From contig CAZOJI010000013.1 of assembly GCA_964580055.1 (NCBI GenBank), positions 1 through 64,000 on the forward strand: a stretch of 64,000 nucleotides of DNA. The letters run 5' to 3'. This document shows positions 43,096 through 50,880 of the stretch, in pieces. This stretch comes from JBDGYW01 sp964580055 (GTDB lineage Bacteria; Gemmatimonadota; Gemmatimonadetes; Gemmatimonadales; GWC2-71-9). The notes under the pieces were generated by a model. It was not told the origin of the DNA. It saw only the letters and a list, made by a program, of their open reading frames with translations, and did not search any database. Both the position numbers and the translations under genes were made by a program. Every line of letters begins with the position of its first letter. The first letter of the stretch is position 1.

Positions 43096-44022
43096 ATGAA
43101 AAAGATCGGTGTAGTTGGAGGAGGGCACGTTGGTGCCACAACGGCGCAGCGGGTCGCCGAAAAGGAACTCGCGGAGCAGGTGATCCTTATCGACATTCTG
43201 GAAGGAGTCCCCATGGGCAAGGCTCTCGACCAGTGGCAGTCAGCTCCTGTCGAGGGCTACGACACCAGGATCATCGGCTCAAACGACTACGGCCCCGCCG
43301 AGGGTGCCGAGATGTTCATCGTCACAGCCGGAAAGCCGCGCACGCCCGGCATGAGCCGTGACGACCTCGTCAGCGCGAACGTCAACATCGTGAAGTCGGT
43401 CAGCGAGCAGATCAAAAAGGTCGCGCCGGACAGCATAGTGATCGTGGTCTCGAACCCGCTGGACGTAATGTGCTACGTCGCCAAAGAGGTGACGGGTTTC
43501 CCGAAACAGCGCGTTGTGGGCATGGCCGGCATTCTGGACACTGCTCGGTTCCGCGCCTTCCTGGCGGACGCTGCGGATTGCTCGGTCGAGGACATTCAGG
43601 CCATGGTCCTGGGCGGTCATGGCGACAGCATGGTGCCGCTCATCTCCTACACGACCGTGTCGGGTATTCCGATCACGCAACTCGTTGGCGCCGAGGAGCT
43701 GGAAGCCATCGTCAAGCGCACACGTGGGGGCGGTGGAGAGATCGTGAAGCTGTTGGGCACCGGTTCGGCGTACTACGCTCCGTCTGCGGGTGCCGTGCAA
43801 ATGGCCGACGCGATAATCAAGAACAAGAAGCGAATCCTTCCTTGCTCCGCATGGCTCGAGGGCGAGTACGGAATGAACGGGCTCTATTTGGGTGTGCCGT
43901 GCAAGCTCGGCGAGAACGGCGTGGAGAAGGTAATCGAGGTCGGGTTGTCCGCCGACGAGAAAGCTTCTCTGGAGAAATCCGGCGTGGCCGTGAAGGAAGT
44001 GATGGACATCGTCAAGCTATAG
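43096..44022 (+). CDS. mdh: Malate dehydrogenase
   Basis: The 308-residue NAD-dependent enzyme interconverts malate and oxaloacetate in the TCA cycle. It is of the lactate-dehydrogenase-like type: GVVGGGHVGATTAQRVAEKE at the dinucleotide site, GKPRTPGMSRDDL with the substrate Arg residues of malate enzymes, and VLGGHGDSMVPLISYTTVSG with catalytic His175. SDR-like Gln marks of lactate enzymes are absent. It follows trmL by 64 bases and is followed by a terminator. Confidence 0.95.
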   Translation: MKKIGVVGGGHVGATTAQRVAEKELAEQVILIDILEGVPMGKALDQWQSAPVEGYDTRIIGSNDYGPAEGAEMFIVTAGKPRTPGMSRDDLVSANVNIVKSVSEQIKKVAPDSIVIVVSNPLDVMCYVAKEVTGFPKQRVVGMAGILDTARFRAFLADAADCSVEDIQAMVLGGHGDSMVPLISYTTVSGIPITQLVGAEELEAIVKRTRGGGGEIVKLLGTGSAYYAPSAGAVQMADAIIKNKKRILPCSAWLEGEYGMNGLYLGVPCKLGENGVEKVIEVGLSADEKASLEKSGVAVKEVMDIVKL

Positions 44023-44043
44023 CCGTCGCTTCGCGGCGGTTTT
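44023..44043 (+). terminator. Terminator after mdh
   Basis: A seven-base-pair stem (CCGTCGC/GCGGCGG, one G-U) with loop TTC is followed by TTTT immediately after the mdh stop. A second weaker hairpin (CTGCTC/GAGCGG) lies near 44066-44083 before the convergent gene. Confidence 0.65.
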
Positions 44044-44091
44044 GACGTGATACGGTGAACGCGGTCCTGCTCGCCGTGAGCGGGGCCGCAC

Positions 44092-44613
44092 TCACTCCAA
44101 TACGGACAGGTATTTTTTCCAGGGACCCACCTCCGCATCCCACTGTCTCGCCATCACGCGCGCTATCTGGGCTATGTGGGCGAGATCGTGGACCGCCCAG
44201 GTGGCGATCAGCTGGCCCATGGTAACTCGCCCGAACTCGGGGTGCGTGCCGCTTAGTTCCAGCTTCTCGGGCGTTAGCTCGAAGTCCTGCAAGACGTCGA
44301 GATTCCTGCGCCGCAGCTCCGCGAAACGTTGCAATAGCTCGTTGACCGACTTCCCCTCAGCGTACTTCCCAAAAGCGAACCGTTCGAACGGCTCGAATGC
44401 CAGCGATTCACCGTGCTCCAGTATGATGTGAGCGCGAGGTACCCAATCAGCCTCCTCACCGTGAATGAGATGGGCCACGATGTCGTGCGCGCTCCAAGTG
44501 TCCGGCCCCTCGTTGTTCGCGGTCCAATCGTCGGACAATCCGGAAAGAAGTGCCTTCAGAGTGGACGGCGTGCGCTCGAGAATCTGTTTGGCGCTTTCGT
44601 GGTCGAATTTCAT
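44092..44613 (-). other. DinB-like domain, possible independent gene inside the fused frame
   Basis: An internal ATG at 44613 would give a 173-residue DinB-superfamily four-helix protein: WSAHDIVAHLIHGEEADWVP (first metal His), ELRRRNLDVLQDFELTPEKL, and TMGQLIATWAVHDLAHIAQI with the last two His. The three histidines of the metal site are in place. The family includes metal-dependent thiol transferases and many uncharacterised members. Only a weak AGG precedes this ATG. Confidence 0.6.
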
Positions 44614-45714
44614 ATGCCTGGTGCGTGAAGTCACCGGTACAGATCGGTATGGGCCGCTTTGGGGTCGCCGTCGGCATGGTGAGGTGCCACGATTGCCATG
44701 CTGTTTCCTGGAAGTCTCCGATTCGTCATTGGTGACTCTCAGAACCGCGGCCCCTGACAGCAGGCCGTTCCGCAGGTCTTCCAGAGCCTGGTTGGCGTTC
44801 TCCAACCGGTATTCCTCCACGTGTGTCTCTACCGGTACCTTGGGTGCGAGTTCCATGAACTCCTCTCCATCATGCCTGGTGAGGTTGGCCACTGAGTGGA
44901 TGCTGCGCTCCATCCAAAGTATCTGGTAGGGAAAGGACGGTATTTCGCTCATGTGAATACCAGCGCAGACTACTGTGCCGCCGGGAGCCACCGCTCTGAG
45001 AGCGGCCGGGACCAGCGAGCCCACCGGAGCGAATATTATCGCCGCATCCAGCAATTCCGGAGCCTGCTCCTCGGATGAACCTGCCCATTCGGCTCCAAGG
45101 TGCCGTGCGAACGACTGAGCCTGCGAGTCCCCGGGTCGCGTGAAGGCGAACAGCCGGCGTCCCTCGTAGTGCGCCACTTGCGCCACGATATGTGCGGCGG
45201 CGCCGAACCCGTACAGGCCCAGTCTGTGCGCATCACCGGCGGCAACGAGGGAGCGGTGGCCGATCAGACCCGCGCAGAGCAGCGGCGCCGCTTTGGTATC
45301 GGAATACCGCGAAGGTACCGGAAAGGCGAACCGCTCATCTGCGACAGTCAGCTCGGAGAAACCGCCGTTGATCTGGTAGCCGGTGAACTTGGCTTGGGAA
45401 CAAAGGTTTTCACAGCCGGTCCGGCAGTATTGGCACTCTCCGCATGTCCATCCCAGCCATGGCACACCCACGCGATCGCCCTCGGAGTAACGTTCAACGC
45501 CCTCTCCAGCCCGGACGACCCTGCCGACTATCTCGTGTCCCAAGATCAGCGGCAGCTTGGGCTCTGTGAGATCGCCGTCGTAGACGTGTAGGTCGGTGCG
45601 ACAGACCGCGCAGGCTCCGACCTCTAGGAGAACTTGGCCCGGGCCGGGTTGAGGCTCGGGAACATCCATCTCGACCAGGGGGGTTCCGACGGCTTGTAGG
45701 ACCATGGCTTTCAT
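44092..45714 (-). CDS. Zinc alcohol dehydrogenase in frame with a DinB-like domain
   Basis: A single 540-residue frame joins two proteins. Residues 1 to about 328 are a zinc alcohol dehydrogenase of the AdhP-like MDR type: GACAVCRTDLHVYDGDL, ILGHEIVG, the structural Cys set in WTCGECQYCRTGCENLCSQA, and GLYGFGAAAHIVAQ for NAD. Normal enzymes end near AAVLRV. Here about 40 atypical residues follow (SRKQHGNRGTSPCRRRP) and then a complete DinB/DUF664 domain from MKFDHESAKQIL. The linker looks like translated intergenic DNA, and a TGA exists in the +1 phase just after LRV. A lost stop, natural fusion or sequencing error are all possible. Confidence 0.8.
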   Translation of the reverse strand: MKAMVLQAVGTPLVEMDVPEPQPGPGQVLLEVGACAVCRTDLHVYDGDLTEPKLPLILGHEIVGRVVRAGEGVERYSEGDRVGVPWLGWTCGECQYCRTGCENLCSQAKFTGYQINGGFSELTVADERFAFPVPSRYSDTKAAPLLCAGLIGHRSLVAAGDAHRLGLYGFGAAAHIVAQVAHYEGRRLFAFTRPGDSQAQSFARHLGAEWAGSSEEQAPELLDAAIIFAPVGSLVPAALRAVAPGGTVVCAGIHMSEIPSFPYQILWMERSIHSVANLTRHDGEEFMELAPKVPVETHVEEYRLENANQALEDLRNGLLSGAAVLRVTNDESETSRKQHGNRGTSPCRRRPQSGPYRSVPVTSRTRHMKFDHESAKQILERTPSTLKALLSGLSDDWTANNEGPDTWSAHDIVAHLIHGEEADWVPRAHIILEHGESLAFEPFERFAFGKYAEGKSVNELLQRFAELRRRNLDVLQDFELTPEKLELSGTHPEFGRVTMGQLIATWAVHDLAHIAQIARVMARQWDAEVGPWKKYLSVLE

Positions 45715-45756
45715 AGCATCTGCCCCTCGCTTTTCACGCCGCCTGCAGGGTTGCTG

Positions 45757-46155
45757 CTAGCGCCTTCGCTTGAGCCTGTCGATCTCGCGGCGCTCCCTCT
45801 TTGTGGGACGACCCTTGGTGCGGAAAGATGTCTCCGGTTGCGACTTGAGATGGAGCGCCAGCTCCTCACGCTTGTACAGCGACTCGGCGGTTTCCTCGTA
45901 AAGGGTCTGGGCAATCTTGGCGGGTCCCCGCTTGTGTGCGAGACCCCGGACAACAACCAGCTGCTCAAATGGGCCTTTGCGAACCCTCACCTCGTCGCCG
46001 ACACGAACCTGCTTTGCCCGCTTTGCACGGTGCCCGTTCAGGTGGATCTTGCCGCCGCTTATCGCCTCAGAGGCCATGGACCTGGTCTTGTAGAACCGGG
46101 CAGCCCAAAGCCATTGGTCCAGCCGAACTGCCGTGGTGTCGTCGGGTGCGTTCAT
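45757..46155 (-). CDS. hslR: S4-domain RNA-binding protein, Hsp15-like
   Basis: The 132-residue protein starts with an S4 fold: VRLDQWLWAARFYKTRSMAS, EAISGGKIHLNGHRAKRAKQ and RVGDEVRVRKG. It ends in a strongly basic tail (KGRPTKRERREIDRLKRRR), as in heat-shock protein 15. That protein recycles stalled 50S subunits carrying nascent chains. The frame is open to 46311, but the part before the ATG at 46155 is translated repeat DNA. It lies 42 bases upstream of the alcohol dehydrogenase start on the same strand. Confidence 0.9.
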   Translation of the reverse strand: MNAPDDTTAVRLDQWLWAARFYKTRSMASEAISGGKIHLNGHRAKRAKQVRVGDEVRVRKGPFEQLVVVRGLAHKRGPAKIAQTLYEETAESLYKREELALHLKSQPETSFRTKGRPTKRERREIDRLKRRR

Positions 46156-46248
46156 GGGCGGTGTGTGGCTCCGGTTGACACCTTGAGCTTTTGGGTGACA
46201 AAGGGAATCTAGTGGTGGTGAAGGGGAGTAGGGAGCAAGCGAAGTAAG

Positions 46249-46325
46249 AATGTCCAACACGGAATGCTCAATGTCCAATATCCGAGTGACTCTCCCTTGG
46301 CCATTGGACATTGGACACTGAGCAT
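46249..46325. repeat. Palindromic intergenic repeat, copy 1
   Basis: GAATGCTCAATGTCCAATATCC and, 20-odd bases later, GGCCATTGGACATTGGACACTG with GAGCATTC form a long imperfect inverted repeat. It sits between two minus-strand genes (stop at 46330, start at 46155). The word AATGTCCAACACGGAATGC recurs exactly in copy 2 at 49322. It may act as a terminator for the gene ending at 46330. Confidence 0.7.
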
Positions 46326-46329
46326 TCTC

Positions 46330-47070
46330 CTACCGCTGCCGCACAATCCCACCATGCGTATCCTGATGCTTCATTATCAGGCTACGCATGTATACGCTCA
46401 CCATTTGCGAACTCTCAAACCCCGCCTCTCGCGCGGCCGCATCTTGTTCGTCCGCGGACATAGGCACGCGCGCTGCAAAGTGCTGCAGGTCCCGGAAGAT
46501 GCCCAAGGTGAACGAATCCCACGGAGCGCCGCACACTCTCGTGAAGATCATCCGCTCGGGTCTGCCTGTGAGTCTTTGGTACTCGTTCTCCATCTCGCGC
46601 TCGCGAAACAACTCGTCGCGCTTTCCAGGCAGCGCGATGAAGATCTCAGTGTGGAAATAGCCGCCGCCGCTCACGATCTGATGCATCGTTTCGACGGGCG
46701 GGCCAAGCACGTAGAGATCCTCGCGCCAAGCCACCAGAGGATCCAATTGCTGCCTGAAAGCAGTTTCGCTCGTACCGGAGGCGTTCGCCGCCTGCTCGCG
46801 GCGAGCCACGCGATCGGGACGGTAGTAGTCCACGAAGCTGCCCATCGGATACATGATCTGCAGGTCCCAGTGATCGCCCTGAGCGTGTCGCAGAATGACC
46901 GGTGTCGGCTCCCCTGCGGCCTCGAACACGCTCATCCTGTCCAGGTGCGCGTCGATCAGCTCGAGGAGCTTCCCCGGCGCCGCGCGCACGAAGTGGGTCC
47001 GGTACAAGTAGGTGGTGTCGGCCTGGGCAGCGGCCAGGCTGAGCAATGCTGCGGTCAAGAGCACGTGCAT
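46330..47070 (-). CDS. Secreted protein of unknown function, NIPSNAP/ABM-like pattern
   Basis: The 246-residue exported protein (signal HVLLTAALLSLAAAQ) opens with TTYLYRTHFVRAAPGKLLEL and repeats a similar strand-helix unit near FHTEIFIALPGKRDELFRER. Two dimeric alpha/beta-barrel (ABM/NIPSNAP-like) ferredoxin folds are inferred. No catalytic residues are evident, and a single Cys is in TRVCGAPWDS. It is followed by the palindromic repeat. The start at 47070 fits the signal peptide. Confidence 0.65.
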   Translation of the reverse strand: MHVLLTAALLSLAAAQADTTYLYRTHFVRAAPGKLLELIDAHLDRMSVFEAAGEPTPVILRHAQGDHWDLQIMYPMGSFVDYYRPDRVARREQAANASGTSETAFRQQLDPLVAWREDLYVLGPPVETMHQIVSGGGYFHTEIFIALPGKRDELFREREMENEYQRLTGRPERMIFTRVCGAPWDSFTLGIFRDLQHFAARVPMSADEQDAAAREAGFESSQMVSVYMRSLIMKHQDTHGGIVRQR

Positions 47071-47286
47071 GCGGAAGTCTCCGTTGTGTCTTGGATGTGT
47101 GGTTCTCTGAATCGGGAAAGTGGCGACTCAACCGTTGTGTTGCAACTGTGGCTGCGCCGTCGCGTCGAAGATGGGCTTTCGGGACGCGGTTTGAGGGCAT
47201 ATGTATGTGCTGCAGTGGAGCGGCGCGGATCAAGCGTTTCACACAGCCACAGTGTCTAACTCCATGCGCACTATCCGAGGCATGGT

Positions 47287-47548
47287 GTGGATCCCAAACT
47301 GTCGAAAGAGCTCGAGCTAAATCCGGCTGAAGCGGACGCGATTGATGTGGAGTTTGCGTTGAATGGCGACACACTGGCGTTCGAGAGACTGTACCGGCCG
47401 TGTGACGATTCGCACCTATGACGGGGATACAGACACAGAGGATCTGGCAGATAGAATCAGGCTGTCCTCCATGGATGGAGAGATAACGATCGACGGTGCC
47501 ATCGGCGACATCGAGCTTCGGCACCGGGGGCGGTGGCGCAGGCGCTGA
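47287..47548 (+). pseudogene. Relic of an ECF sigma / DUF4097 locus
   Basis: A GTG-led frame (47287-47421) reads ELNPAEADAIDVEFALNGDT and LAFERLYRP, the start of an ECF sigma region 2, then stops. A second frame (about 47395-47548) reads VTIRTYDGDTDTEDLADRIR and LSSMDGEITIDGAIGDIELR. That is the beta-repeat of DUF4097 proteins, which often sit in ECF sigma operons. The sigma body, anti-sigma and most of the DUF4097 protein are missing, so one large deletion probably joined the ends of such an operon. Confidence 0.5.
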
Positions 47549-47818
47549 GCCGCTGCTGCACGCTTCACGCTGTCCGCTCACCGCGCTGCCTGCTCCCCAA
47601 CACCCGACGACCACAAGGCAGCGTGCTCCTTACCCACCACTGCCCGCTCCCCCAAAAGAGCGGTGCCGTTTAACATCACATCATCGCAAGCTCGACTAGA
47701 GCAATTGCCCTTCAAGAACTCTGTTCGGCATTACATTTGGTGTCGCGGGGGCGTTGGTTTGCCCAGGTGACGGGAGCCTGCGCTCCGCCGATTAATCGTT
47801 TTTCGCGGTCGAGGAATC
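47549..47818. other. Gene-free stretch with C-rich tract
   Basis: About 270 bases before the decarboxylase gene. The segment 47595-47660 is C-rich and repeats CCCACCAC/CCCGCTCCCC-like words similar to those near 130 and 16490. Otherwise nothing is recognised. GAGG five bases before 47819 is the next gene's ribosome site. Confidence 0.4.
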
Positions 47819-49294
47819 ATGTCAGACGTCACACCATCCACCGTCAGGACGATGACCGGCGACATGCCGGCCAGCCAGTTCCGCAAGTACGGCCACCAGA
47901 TAGTCGACTGGATAGCAGACTTCTTCGAGGGAATCGACGATATCCGCGTCACACCGACCGTGGAGCCGGGATTCCTGAAGAAGACGCTGCCGGATACCGC
48001 GCCGACGGAGGGCGAGAGTATGGATTCGATCCTCGCCGACGTAGATCGCCTGATAATGCCGGGCATGACCCACTGGAACCACCCGTCGTTCCACGCATAC
48101 TTCAACTCCAGCGGCTCGGGTCCGGGTGTTCTCGGTGAACTGCTCTCGTCGGCATTCAACATCAACGCCATGCTGTGGGAGTCATGCCCCTCGGCCACCG
48201 AACTGGAAGAGGTGATGCTGGGTTGGCTCCGCAAGTTAGTGGCGCTGCCTGACGACTTCTGGGGCATCATCTACGACGGGGCATCCACCGGCAATCTTTG
48301 CGGTCTCGCCGCCGCGCGTGCGAGGGTCGGGGTGGACGTGCGCGAGCAGGGGCTTTCCGGCCGCTCGGATGTGCCGCGCCTCAGGCTTTATGCCTCGAGA
48401 GACGTTCACTCCTCCGTCGACAAAGCCGCACTAACGCTCGGCCTGGGAAGAGCGGGCGTGCGCAAAATCCCTACCGACCAAGCCTTTCGGATGCGTCTCG
48501 ATCTTCTGCAGCAGGCGATAGCGGAGGATCGCGAGGAGGGTTGTTTGCCGTTCTGCGTAGTAGGGTCGGTGGGCACCACATCCACGACCGCCATCGACCC
48601 GATGCGGGAGATAGCCGAGGTCTGCAAGCGGGAAGAACTGTGGCTGCACGTAGACGCGGCACACGCGGGCGCCGCGGCCATAGTACCCGAGATGCGTTAC
48701 GTGCTCGATGGCTGCGAGCACGCCGACTCGCTGCTCCTCAATCCCCACAAGTGGATGTTCGTGCCGATGGACCTCTCCGCGTTCTACACGCGGCACCCCG
48801 AGATCTTGAAGAACGCATTCAGCCTGATCCCCGATTACCTGCGCACCGCTCACGACGAGGCGGTTCAGAACTACATGGATTACGGGATCGCATTGGGGCG
48901 CAGGTTCCGCGCCTTGAAACTCTGGTTTGTGCTGCGCTATTTCGGCACGGACGGGCTGGTGGCGCGGCTACGCGAGCACATCCGGTTGGGGCAAATGTTC
49001 GCCGAGTGGATCGACGGACACACCGACTTCACTCGCATGGCCCCAACGCCGCTCAGCACTGTCTGTTTCTGCGCGACGCCCACCGGTTTCGTGAACGCCG
49101 AGAGTCTGAACCTGATCAACCGCAAGCTGATGGAGGCTGTCAACAGATCAGGCAAGGCGTACATAACGCACACAATGCTCGGCGACCGCCTGGTTCTCAG
49201 GTTTGTGGTCTCGCAGCTCAAGACGACCGAAGAGCACGTGAGGAGTGCGTGGGAAGTGATTCAGGCGAAGCTAAGGGAGATACGAGGAGGGTAG
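47819..49294 (+). CDS. Group II PLP-dependent amino-acid decarboxylase (aromatic-type)
   Basis: The 491-residue enzyme is a close match to aromatic L-amino-acid decarboxylases: FRKYGHQIVDWIADFFEGID, THWNHPSFHAYFNSSGSGPG, WESCPSATELEEVMLGWLRK, VGTTSTTAIDPM and WLHVDAAHAGAAAIVPE (PLP Asp and Ala/His). NPHKWM carries the Schiff-base Lys311. Cytoplasmic decarboxylation of tryptophan, tyrosine or a related amino acid to the amine is expected; exact substrate is not readable. It is a monocistronic-looking gene ending at a palindromic repeat, with an Nramp-like transporter after it. Confidence 0.92.
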   Translation: MSDVTPSTVRTMTGDMPASQFRKYGHQIVDWIADFFEGIDDIRVTPTVEPGFLKKTLPDTAPTEGESMDSILADVDRLIMPGMTHWNHPSFHAYFNSSGSGPGVLGELLSSAFNINAMLWESCPSATELEEVMLGWLRKLVALPDDFWGIIYDGASTGNLCGLAAARARVGVDVREQGLSGRSDVPRLRLYASRDVHSSVDKAALTLGLGRAGVRKIPTDQAFRMRLDLLQQAIAEDREEGCLPFCVVGSVGTTSTTAIDPMREIAEVCKREELWLHVDAAHAGAAAIVPEMRYVLDGCEHADSLLLNPHKWMFVPMDLSAFYTRHPEILKNAFSLIPDYLRTAHDEAVQNYMDYGIALGRRFRALKLWFVLRYFGTDGLVARLREHIRLGQMFAEWIDGHTDFTRMAPTPLSTVCFCATPTGFVNAESLNLINRKLMEAVNRSGKAYITHTMLGDRLVLRFVVSQLKTTEEHVRSAWEVIQAKLREIRGG

Positions 49295-49315
49295 AGGAAC
49301 GTCGAACAAGGAGTT

Positions 49316-49381
49316 GAATGGCCAATGTCCAACACGGAATGCCCAACTCTCAAGTGTCGTACCCTTGGACATTGGCCATTC
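49316..49381. repeat. Palindromic intergenic repeat, copy 2
   Basis: GAATGGCCAATGTCCAA (49316-49332) and TTGGACATTGGCCATTC (49365-49381) are a perfect 17-bp inverted repeat around a 32-base loop. It lies 21 bases after the decarboxylase stop. It shares the 19-base word AATGTCCAACACGGAATGC with copy 1 at 46249. The stem could end the decarboxylase transcript. Confidence 0.8.
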
Positions 49382-49416
49382 CTTGTTGGATATTGAGAAT
49401 TCCAAGGGGCAAGCCA

Positions 49417-50676
49417 TTGAATCCGCCAACCCACCGCTTCTGGTCCGCCTTCGGCCCTGGCCTCCTCTGGGCCGCTGCGGCTATCGGCGTCTCCCACCTG
49501 GTCCAGTCCACGCGCGCCGGCGCCATCGGCGGGTTCGCCCTGTGCGGGGTCATCCTGCTGGCTCTGATCTTCAAGTACCCGTTCTTCGAATATGGACCCC
49601 GATACGCAGCTGCGACGCGCGAGAGTCTGGTGGAGGGTTACTTCCGGATCGGGCGCTGGGCGCTGTGGCTCTACCTGCTGATCACGATTTCCACCTGCCT
49701 CTTCGTGCAGACGGCGGTGGTGATGTTCACGGCGTACCTGCTGGGGTTTGCGTTCGGCCTCAGCTGGTCGCTGCCGGCGATCGCGGGCGTGCTCATTGGC
49801 GTGTGTGCGGCGATACTGTGGTTGGGCCGGTTCAAGGGCCTCGATTTGGCAGTGAAGTTCGTAATGGCGCTGCTCGCGGTCTCGACCTTGGCCGCCGCGA
49901 TCGTATCGCTGCCGCAGGCGGATTTCTCCACCCTAGCTCTGTGGCCGAACGGTATCGGCGAGGTGATCCCGTTCGCGTTCCTGCTGGCGCTGGCAGGTTG
50001 GATGCCGTCGGCGTTCGACATCTCGGTCTGGAGCTCGCTGTGGACTCTCGCCAAGGACGAATCCTCGGGCGTGAAGTGCTCGGTACGCGCGGCGCGGCTC
50101 GACTTTCAGATCGGCTACGTGGGGACCGCCTGTCTCGCGTTCGCGTTCGTGATACTCGGCGCCGGAGTGATGTTCGGTTCCGGCGAGTCGTTCAGCGCGG
50201 CGGGCACAGTGTTTTCCACGCAGTTGATAGATCTCTACAGTCAGACGCTGGGTGCCTGGACCCGGCCGGTCATACTGGTAGCCGTCGTCACCACGATGTT
50301 CTCCACCACGCTCACGGTTGTGGACGGATTTCCCCGCGCCATCGAGCGGGCGGTTCGCAATCTCCGCCTGAGTCAGCCTACCACCATAGACGCCCCGGCC
50401 GCCGGAAAGCCCTACTGGATCAGCGTGGCGGTTCTGGCGGTATCAACGGTGGCCGTGCTGGCGTTGTTCATCGGCAACCTCACGACGATGGTGGACTTCG
50501 CCACGATCGTATCGTTCTTGACCGCGCCGGCGTTGGGGTACCTGAACCTGCGAGCAGTGACGGCGCCGGAGGTGCCGGAGGAGCACAGGCCGGGCAGAGC
50601 GATGGTGGCACTCTCGTGGGTGGGATTGGTGGTGTTGGGAGGGGTTGGTGTGGTTTACCTGATTTCGTTGTTTTAG
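49417..50676 (+). CDS. Nramp-related divalent metal transporter, atypical metal site
   Basis: The 419-residue protein has about eleven membrane segments in the LeuT-like Nramp arrangement. TM1 reads GPGLLWAAAAIGVSHLVQST in place of the usual DPGN metal motif, and TM6 reads LALAGWMPSAFDISVW instead of MPHN-like spelling. It is therefore a distant branch whose cargo may not be Mn or Fe. The frame opens at 49318 inside the palindromic repeat, but TTG at 49417 behind AAGGGG gives a normal N-terminus (NPPTHRFWSAFGPGLLW). It follows the decarboxylase with only the repeat between them. Confidence 0.82.
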   Translation: MNPPTHRFWSAFGPGLLWAAAAIGVSHLVQSTRAGAIGGFALCGVILLALIFKYPFFEYGPRYAAATRESLVEGYFRIGRWALWLYLLITISTCLFVQTAVVMFTAYLLGFAFGLSWSLPAIAGVLIGVCAAILWLGRFKGLDLAVKFVMALLAVSTLAAAIVSLPQADFSTLALWPNGIGEVIPFAFLLALAGWMPSAFDISVWSSLWTLAKDESSGVKCSVRAARLDFQIGYVGTACLAFAFVILGAGVMFGSGESFSAAGTVFSTQLIDLYSQTLGAWTRPVILVAVVTTMFSTTLTVVDGFPRAIERAVRNLRLSQPTTIDAPAAGKPYWISVAVLAVSTVAVLALFIGNLTTMVDFATIVSFLTAPALGYLNLRAVTAPEVPEEHRPGRAMVALSWVGLVVLGGVGVVYLISLF

Positions 50677-50880
50677 TGTCGGGAGAGCTTTGGATTATGA
50701 TGGCGGCGGTGGGAACAGAAGTCCGTTTCGGTAGCGCGGGAAAAACCGCGGTGCGGCATTGGGTATTGCTGCACGGCTGAGGGACCTGAAGGTGCGAACG
50801 CCAGTGGGCGCCGGAACTGCGGGCTAGACGGACTCGGCAGCAGGCCAAACAATACACTCATAGACCATATAGGAAGGCAT

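Noticed and set aside
41812..43128. 438-codon minus-strand frame across moaD, moaE and trmL
   Set aside because: It is antisense to three genes with unmistakable family motifs and has random composition.
46264..47614. Long frames on both strands around the secreted protein at 46330
   Set aside because: They run through the palindromic repeat and intergenic DNA and lack protein-like composition. Only the 46330-47070 frame has a signal peptide and repeats.
49314..50780. 488-codon plus frame overlapping the Nramp-like gene in another phase
   Set aside because: It is rich in Arg/Gly/Pro with no hydrophobic pattern; the membrane protein frame is the real one.
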